In this document: one piece after another, positions 54,100 through 59,638 of the stretch
Layout of the letters: each line of letters starts with the position of its first letter
Position numbering within the stretch: position 1 is the first letter of the stretch
Assembly (NCBI GenBank): GCA_913058405.1
Contig: CAJXRC010000005.1
Coordinates: forward strand, 1 to 59,638
Source: an uncultured Colwellia sp.
GTDB lineage: Bacteria; Pseudomonadota; Gammaproteobacteria; Enterobacterales; Alteromonadaceae
Length of the DNA stretch: 59,638 bases
Direction: 5' to 3'
Program-made: the position numbers and the translations under genes
The notes under the pieces: model-generated
The model's database searches: none
What the model was told of the DNA's origin: nothing
Seen by the model: only the letters and a program-made list of their open reading frames with translations

Positions 54100-55049
54100 G
54101 TAAAGTAACCGGTACTTTTTGGCTAGGTCGTTACGACACAGTCAAAACTAGATTTAGTTCATTGAAAAAAATCCGCTGGGGTAGATATGCAGTTATCTCT
54201 GTCCCTTCCTTATGGTTAGCCTTATTTTTCTTTATTCCTTTTTTGGTCGTGTTTAAAATTTCACTGGCTGAATCTGCAATTGCAGTGCCTCCTTACACTG
54301 ATATGTTTAGCTGGAATATAGAAGAGGCAATCATTGATGTAAAAATAAAGCTGGGTAATTATTTATACCTTTTTGAAGACTCCTTTTATTTGGACGCTTA
54401 TTTGAGTTCGGTAAAAATTGCCGCGGTCTCTACTTTTTTTACTTTAATAATTGGCTTTCCTATGGCCTATTATATTGCAAGTAAAACGGGTTCAATGCGA
54501 ACACTGTTATTAACGCTTGTTATCTTACCTTTTTGGACTTCTTTTTTGCTAAGGGTCTATGCATGGATGGGATTTCTTAAAAAGAACGGTATTGTAAATG
54601 AGTTTCTACAGGGTATTGGTCTTATCGACCAGCCTATTCAAATGTTACAAACCGACTTCGCCGTTTATATCGGTATTGTCTACACCTATTTGCCTTTCAT
54701 GATACTACCTTTATACACCACCTTAGAAAAATTGGATGGTAGTTTGATTGAAGCCGCTAAAGACCTTGGTGCAGGACCAATTAGAACCTTTTTCCTCATT
54801 ACTTTACCTATGTCTATGCCCGGAATTTTAGCTGGTTGTTTATTAGTGTTTATACCTGCCGTTGGGGAATTTGTTATTCCTGCCTTATTAGGTGCATCTG
54901 ACACGCTAATGATTGGACGAGTGCTATGGGATGAGTTCTTCCAAAATAGAGATTGGCCAATGGCTTCAGCTGTAGCGACCATGATGCTACTTATTTTAGT
55001 TGTTCCAATTATGTTTTTACGTAATGGCAAAAAGGAAGGGACAGAATAA
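54096..55049 (+). CDS. potH: polyamine ABC transporter permease
   Basis: 317-aa inner-membrane permease with about six transmembrane helices; the first is at about 32-52 (VISVPSLWLALFFFIPFLVVF). The EAA coupling loop is EAAKDLGAGPIRTFFLITLPL-type (about 218-238). The PotB/PotH family is recognised from AYYIASKTGSMRTLLLTLVILPFWTSFLLRVYAW. Start and stop overlap potG (ATGA) and potI (TAATG), so potGHI is translationally coupled. Confidence 0.94.
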   Translation: MSKVTGTFWLGRYDTVKTRFSSLKKIRWGRYAVISVPSLWLALFFFIPFLVVFKISLAESAIAVPPYTDMFSWNIEEAIIDVKIKLGNYLYLFEDSFYLDAYLSSVKIAAVSTFFTLIIGFPMAYYIASKTGSMRTLLLTLVILPFWTSFLLRVYAWMGFLKKNGIVNEFLQGIGLIDQPIQMLQTDFAVYIGIVYTYLPFMILPLYTTLEKLDGSLIEAAKDLGAGPIRTFFLITLPMSMPGILAGCLLVFIPAVGEFVIPALLGASDTLMIGRVLWDEFFQNRDWPMASAVATMMLLILVVPIMFLRNGKKEGTE

Positions 55050-55852
55050 TGACTAGAAATTCTAAGTTTTTATCAATCTCATCGTTACTTGGTTTTATAT
55101 TTCTTTATGCGCCAATACTTTCATTAATTATTTATAGCTTTAATAAATCCAAGCTAGTAACGGTATGGGGTGGCTGGTCAGTAAAATGGTATGTCGAGTT
55201 ATTTAGTAATCAACAAATTATTGATGCGGCAATGGTGAGCTTAAAAGTGGCATTTATCACCGCTACGCTCTCCGTTATTCTTGGGGTACTGGCGGGTTAT
55301 GTCTTGAGTCGGATGGGTAAGTTCCCCGGTAAACTAATTGTTTCAGGTTGGATAAGTGCACCACTTATTATGCCTGAAGTAATCACCGGTTTATCATTAT
55401 TATTACTATTCGTTTCCTTGGAAAACCTAATAGGCTGGCCTGCCGGACGAGGTATTACTACGATTATCATTGCCCATACTACTTTTTGTATGGCCTATGT
55501 TGCTGTCATTGTACAGTCTCGTTTATCACAAATGGATGACTCATTAGAAGAAGCTGCAATGGATTTAGGTGCAAAACCACATAGCCTGTTTTTTCTCGTT
55601 ACCTTACCTATTATCTCACCGGCGATAATTTCTGGTTGGTTACTAGCATTTACCATGTCATTAGATGATTTGGTTATTGCCAGTTTCGTTTCAGGACCAG
55701 GTAACAGTACTTTACCTATGGTTATATTCTCTAAGATCAGATTAGGGGTATCACCTGAAGTCAATGCGTTAGCAACAATCATGATATTAATTGTCGCCAT
55801 TGGTGTGGTCGCAGCGATGTGGCAAATGAGAAAAAAAGAAAATGCCCTCTAA
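55049..55852 (+). CDS. potI: polyamine ABC transporter permease
   Basis: 267-aa permease of the PotC/PotI family, about six helices: YAPILSLIIYSFNKSKLVTVWGG near the N terminus, SAPLIMPEVITGLSLLLLFV (about 108-127), and EAA loop EEAAMDLGAKPHSLFFLVTLP (about 167-187). It pairs with PotH to form the channel. The start overlaps the potH stop. The chemoreceptor start lies 82 bases after its stop, with no terminator visible, so cotranscription is possible. Confidence 0.93.
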   Translation: MTRNSKFLSISSLLGFIFLYAPILSLIIYSFNKSKLVTVWGGWSVKWYVELFSNQQIIDAAMVSLKVAFITATLSVILGVLAGYVLSRMGKFPGKLIVSGWISAPLIMPEVITGLSLLLLFVSLENLIGWPAGRGITTIIIAHTTFCMAYVAVIVQSRLSQMDDSLEEAAMDLGAKPHSLFFLVTLPIISPAIISGWLLAFTMSLDDLVIASFVSGPGNSTLPMVIFSKIRLGVSPEVNALATIMILIVAIGVVAAMWQMRKKENAL

Positions 55853-55934
55853 ATAGTGCTCATTTTTAATATTGAAAATTAAGGTTGTATTGTTTTTCTT
55901 TACAACCTTTTTTATTTTCCAAGGGATCAACTAT

Positions 55935-58040
55935 ATGAATAAATCCGTAAAAACAAAAATTATTTTTTCCACTTTATTGTTACTTATTATAACAATAACA
56001 TCGTTACTAATTGTCTCTTCAGTCTCTATTGATAAAACCTCCACATCTTTATCTACCTACCTTGAGCCTAAAATCAAAGACAGCAGTTTGATGCCAATGG
56101 TTATTGCCGCAGAGGCTGAAACCGCAAGAAATGAAGCATTTTTTGGCCAAGTCATCAATGAGACTAACCGCCTTTCGAATGACATTGCCTTTTTACGACA
56201 ACAATTTCGTGCACTTTTTTTATCTGCTGAAGATGTTCGTCATATCTTAAATATGTATCTCAAGAGTGCTATTGAAAGTAACCAGTCAGCGATTGGTGTT
56301 TATGCCGTATTTCTCCCCAATGCACTTGATGGTGCAGATGAAGCAAATAGAGATGCTGATGATCTAGCAACTAACGAAGCAGGAAGGTTCGCAGTGTACT
56401 GGGCCCTTAATGAGCAGGGTCAAGCTGTTGAAGAAATCATGCCCGAAGATATGATTAACGATAAGAGTCCAAATTCAACAGGCCAGCCTTATAACTCTTG
56501 GTTTACTTGTCCCATTGAACAACAGAAAAATTGTTTGTTAGAGCCTTACATTGACAAAGTTGATGGTAAAAACACCTTGATGACGTCAGTCGCTATGCCG
56601 ATTAAATTCGATGGTAAGGTCGTTGGAGTTGTCGGCATAGACATCGCTTTATCAGATATTCAAACAAAGGCGCAAGCATTTTCCGCTAAAATTGCTGATG
56701 GCAATAGCCGAGTTTTGATCGTATCTGAAGATAAATCGGTAATAGCGGATTCCAATAATAGTGCAAATCAAGGATCCTTATTTTCTGATGTCATTAGTCG
56801 TACTGAATTAATTGAGGGCCTTAATGAAAATGATCATAGCTTCACGTTAGTGAAACACATTCATTTAGGGGGCTTAGCTAAGTGGAGTATTTATACTGAA
56901 ATCCCTAAACAGTATATCAGTGATGAAGTTAATCAAACCATGTTGGTACTAGATGAAGGTACTGAAGATCAATTAACCAGTGTGCTTTATATGAGTTTAT
57001 TGGTGTTAATCATAGGGAGTATCGTTATCTTTTTCATGGCTGAAAAATTAACGATACCTTTAAGATCTGTGGCAGCAGCTTTAAAACAAATTGCCAGCGG
57101 AGATGCCGATTTGACTCAACGAATAAACGTCAATTCAAAAGATGAGACGGGTCAACTAGCCCAGTCATTTAACCAATTTGTCGGAGGATTGGCGACTATT
57201 GTCAGTCAATTTTCTGAAGGCGTTAAAACCACTTTTTCAGCCTCTGAAACAGGTAAAGCGTTATCAACAACAACTAACTCACAATTGGCAAACCAGCAGT
57301 TAATGATTGAAATGGTTGCTACCGCGGCAGAAGAAATGTCGCAGACTTCTACTGAGGTTGCACAAAATGCAGTATCAACCGCTGATGCCACTAGAGAGGT
57401 TAAAAGCGCCGCTTCTAATGGCATCATTAAGTTAAAGCAGACCACGAGTACTATTTCAAAACTAGCAGAGCAAATGCAGTATTCAAACGGACAAGTCGAT
57501 AAGCTTTCAAGTAATAGCGATAATATAGTTAATGTACTTAACGTGATTAAATCGGTTGCTGAGCAAACTAATTTACTGGCTTTGAATGCTGCGATTGAAG
57601 CCGCAAGAGCAGGTGAATTAGGTCGTGGTTTTGCCGTTGTTGCTGATGAAGTGAGAGCCCTAGCGGGTAGAACTGCTAGTTCAGTGTTTGAAATTGAGGT
57701 GGTTATTAATGAACTACAAGTTTCCACCAAAGAAATGGTTGCTACCATCAGTGAAAACGTTAAAAGAGCCGAAGCTTGCACGGAACAAGCACAAGAAACA
57801 CAATCTATCTTTGAAGTCATTGAGCAAGAAGTGACTACCATGACTGATATGGCGGTTAATATTGCTTCTGCCGCTGAAGAACAAAGTCATGTGTCAGAAG
57901 ACATTAGCAGCACCTTACAAAATATAAATACAACCTCTGATGAGCTAGCGCAAAGTGCTCAGCAGACTTTAAAAGTCAGTGAAGAGTTGTTGGTGTCAGG
58001 ACAAGATCAAGAGCAACTTATCGGGCGTTTTAAGTTTTAA
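55935..58040 (+). CDS. methyl-accepting chemotaxis protein with dCache-type sensor
   Basis: 701 aa from the ATG at 55935, which follows AAGGG; an earlier TTG at 55872 adds 21 hydrophobic residues and lacks a ribosome site. Order: transmembrane helix (about 9-28), a large periplasmic Cache-type sensor (about 30-345, with [21 protein letters not shown]), second helix (about 350-372), HAMP ([20 protein letters not shown]), and a methyl-accepting domain with the conserved hairpin tip [20 protein letters not shown] and [18 protein letters not shown]. Placed right after potGHI, it may sense polyamines or amino acids (inference). The terminator at 58108 closes the unit. Confidence 0.92.
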   Translation: MNKSVKTKIIFSTLLLLIITITSLLIVSSVSIDKTSTSLSTYLEPKIKDSSLMPMVIAAEAETARNEAFFGQVINETNRLSNDIAFLRQQFRALFLSAEDVRHILNMYLKSAIESNQSAIGVYAVFLPNALDGADEANRDADDLATNEAGRFAVYWALNEQGQAVEEIMPEDMINDKSPNSTGQPYNSWFTCPIEQQKNCLLEPYIDKVDGKNTLMTSVAMPIKFDGKVVGVVGIDIALSDIQTKAQAFSAKIADGNSRVLIVSEDKSVIADSNNSANQGSLFSDVISRTELIEGLNENDHSFTLVKHIHLGGLAKWSIYTEIPKQYISDEVNQTMLVLDEGTEDQLTSVLYMSLLVLIIGSIVIFFMAEKLTIPLRSVAAALKQIASGDADLTQRINVNSKDETGQLAQSFNQFVGGLATIVSQFSEGVKTTFSASETGKALSTTTNSQLANQQLMIEMVATAAEEMSQTSTEVAQNAVSTADATREVKSAASNGIIKLKQTTSTISKLAEQMQYSNGQVDKLSSNSDNIVNVLNVIKSVAEQTNLLALNAAIEAARAGELGRGFAVVADEVRALAGRTASSVFEIEVVINELQVSTKEMVATISENVKRAEACTEQAQETQSIFEVIEQEVTTMTDMAVNIASAAEEQSHVSEDISSTLQNINTTSDELAQSAQQTLKVSEELLVSGQDQEQLIGRFKF

Positions 58041-58107
58041 GTTTTAAGTCAATCTATTGATTTAAGCTGAGTTGAGTTGAGTTGATAAGCCATAAATTTA
58101 CGGCAAT

Positions 58108-58139
58108 AAAAAAGCTAACAACACCTTGTTAGCTTTTTT
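58108..58139. terminator. bidirectional rho-independent terminator
   Basis: Perfect 14-bp stem AAAAAAGCTAACAA / TTGTTAGCTTTTTT with loop CACC between the convergent chemoreceptor and puuB-type genes; A and T tracts on both sides suit both directions. Confidence 0.9.
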
Positions 58140-58174
58140 GTTCTTCGGTTATAACATTCATCCAATTAATGAAA

Positions 58175-59458
58175 TTATATACCTAACTTATCTCTCATCT
58201 GGTAATACCAAGCGCCCATCGCGGTGTAAGGCGTTTTAAATAGCCTACCACCAGGGAATGGATATTGAGGTAAGCCAGCAAATACATCAAACCGTTCTGC
58301 TTGGCCAGTAATTGCATCGGCAATAACTTTACCGGCTAAGTGTGTCGAAGTAACACCATGGCCACTATAACCTTGAGCATAATAGACATTGTCATTTATA
58401 CGACCAAATTGCGGTAAGCGCATTAGCGTCAGTAAAAAGTTACCTGTCCAGGCATAATCAATCTTCACATCTTTAAGCTGAGGGAATGTTTTCAACATTT
58501 TAGGAATGATAATTGATTCAATTTTAGAAGGCTCTCTCGCCCCATAGGTTGTACCACCACCGTAGATCAGACGACCATCGCCTGATAAGCGGAAGTAATC
58601 TAACAGGTAGTTACAATCTTCGACGCAAACATCGGTCGGTAATAATTGCTTTTGTACGGCTTCTGGTAAGACTTCAGTGGTGATTATTTGCGTGCCACAT
58701 GGCATTGATTGTTTCTGTTGCTTAGGTAAAAGCCCTTCTAAATAAGCATTACCAGCTACAACAACAAAATCAGCCGTTACACTGCCAGAAGCTGTTTTAA
58801 TGACTGCTTTTTTACCATGAACAATATCAATAACCGGGCTGTCTTCATAAATAACACCACCTAGTTTTTCAAACGCTGCGGCTTCACCAAGTGCTAAATT
58901 TAGTGGATGGATATGACCACCTGCTTTATCTAATAACCCGCCCACGTAACGTTCAGAACCGACATGATTTTGAATGTCACTTGCACTTAATAGCTCAGTT
59001 TCATGGTAGCCATGCTTAGCCCAAAGTTTTTGCTTTTCAGCCATTTCATCCAGCTGTTTGTTGTTACAAGCGGCAAAAACCCCCCCTGGTCTTAAATCAC
59101 ATTTAATATCGTAATCGTTAATTAAACGTTTAATTATTCGACTACCTTCAAAGGCCATTTGTCCCATTTCAGTACTAACATGTTTGCCATAATTACGTTC
59201 AATAAAGTCCATATCTCGACTATAGCTATTTACTAACTGGCCGCCGTTACGACCTGAAGCGCCAAATCCAATGCGACTGCCTTCAACAACAACCACTTTG
59301 AAGCCTTTTTCGGCTAAATGTAATGCGCTCGATAATCCAGTAAAACCAGAACCAACAACGCATATGTCAGCGGTAATATCTTCTGTCAGCTTTGAACGCT
59401 GAACTTTATCATTAGCACTTGCTGCATAATAAGAGCCTGTGTGGGAAACGTGATTCAT
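58175..59458 (-). CDS. puuB: FAD-dependent oxidoreductase, gamma-glutamylputrescine oxidase type
   Basis: 427-aa DAO-family flavoprotein. The N-terminal FAD motif is ICVVGSGFTGLSSALHLAEKG (about 33-53), followed by GFGASGRNGGQLV (about 65-77), typical of PuuB-type enzymes. The middle has GGHIHPLNLALGEAAAFEKLGG, and the C-terminal FAD-contact segment is YYAQGYSGHGVTSTHLAGKVI (about 368-388). PuuB oxidises gamma-glutamylputrescine in the Puu pathway, but no puuA glutamine-synthetase-like gene is visible, so the ligand could be another glutamylated or free amine. Ribosome site AGAGGCAAG. The 180 bases beyond it to the window end hold its promoter region only. Confidence 0.85.
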   Translation of the reverse strand: MNHVSHTGSYYAASANDKVQRSKLTEDITADICVVGSGFTGLSSALHLAEKGFKVVVVEGSRIGFGASGRNGGQLVNSYSRDMDFIERNYGKHVSTEMGQMAFEGSRIIKRLINDYDIKCDLRPGGVFAACNNKQLDEMAEKQKLWAKHGYHETELLSASDIQNHVGSERYVGGLLDKAGGHIHPLNLALGEAAAFEKLGGVIYEDSPVIDIVHGKKAVIKTASGSVTADFVVVAGNAYLEGLLPKQQKQSMPCGTQIITTEVLPEAVQKQLLPTDVCVEDCNYLLDYFRLSGDGRLIYGGGTTYGAREPSKIESIIIPKMLKTFPQLKDVKIDYAWTGNFLLTLMRLPQFGRINDNVYYAQGYSGHGVTSTHLAGKVIADAITGQAERFDVFAGLPQYPFPGGRLFKTPYTAMGAWYYQMRDKLGI

Positions 59459-59638
59459 AACTTGCCTCTGAAATTTTAAATTTATTAACTATTTGATTAA
59501 CTAAGCTTAACTCTCGATAAACAGCACTTGCTCAACATTCCCATTTTTGAGGTTCTCATCGTTAAAACGTTTATAAATAGCCAGCTATTCATAAACGTTT
59601 TGCCTTGATAACCGCATAAATTGAAACCTTGATTGGAC

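Noticed and set aside
57206-57841. 211-codon frame antisense to the chemoreceptor
   Set aside because: It mirrors the highly conserved signalling domain; Ser/Thr/Ala-rich composition arises from the coding strand.
1-59638. CRISPR arrays, prophage, integrative elements, toxin-antitoxin or defence systems
   Set aside because: No regularly spaced repeats, integrase, transposase, phage structural genes or known defence families were found on either strand.

Overview
The window is about 60 kb of AT-rich (roughly 38-40% G+C by eye) gammaproteobacterial chromosome, most like a marine psychrophile of the Colwellia group (order Alteromonadales). The grounds are the gene families and orders: a TIGR02922/DUF2375-type small protein, a PEP-CTERM protein, a hisR-proM tRNA pair, an RND pump, a lipase with its foldase, and a polyamine/glutarate catabolic block. 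No phage, integrase, transposase, CRISPR array or resistance island was seen. The first 48 bases are not genomic: they are an Illumina Nextera i7 adapter left on the contig end.

Layout. 49-5,540: the tail of a membrane protein, a secreted trypsin-like protease with an inserted PA domain, pyrB, hemL and a small unknown gene. 5,645-14,293: a molybdenum block with moeA divergent from moaA-mobA-moaB-moaC-moaD-moaE-modA-modB-modC-moeB. Between moeA and moaA lie a perfect FNR-type box and a candidate Moco riboswitch leader. 14,306-18,105: a DUF1285 gene, a lipoprotein-type oligopeptidase B and a periplasmic solute-binding protein. 18,247-24,181: a three-gene RND efflux operon. 24,416-24,615: tRNA-His and tRNA-Pro with a stable-RNA promoter. 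25,014-28,296: a PEP-CTERM protein, a family I lipase and its foldase. 28,305-33,731: a PAS-GAF-GGDEF-EAL protein, an AraC regulator, a lipoprotein with two SnoaL-like domains, a decayed OmpR-family response regulator and a DUF2375 gene.

From 33,896 to the end the window is devoted to amino acid and polyamine catabolism. It starts with dsdC/dsdA (D-serine), followed by glaH-lhgO (glutarate to 2-oxoglutarate through L-2-hydroxyglutarate), a LysR regulator, a putrescine/cadaverine-type aminotransferase, gabT and gabD with another LysR, and an AraC-LysE pair. Then come gcdG-gcdH (glutarate to crotonyl-CoA), an aldehyde dehydrogenase, a potFGHI-type polyamine importer, a chemoreceptor and a puuB-type oxidase. 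Read together, the block can import diamines, transaminate or oxidise them, turn 4-aminobutyrate or 5-aminovalerate into succinate or glutarate, and dispose of glutarate by two independent routes.

The most interesting regulatory observation is a pair of near-identical sigma-54 (-24/-12) promoters. They share TTGGC-N4-TTCGTGC with exact GG-N10-GC spacing and lie upstream of the PEP-CTERM gene and the unlinked DUF2375 gene 8 kb away. This suggests both belong to one exosortase-associated regulon. Other notable points are the protease architecture, a foldase lacking the family's signature arginine, two families of palindromic intergenic repeats (one inside the polyamine transport operon), and the response-regulator relic.
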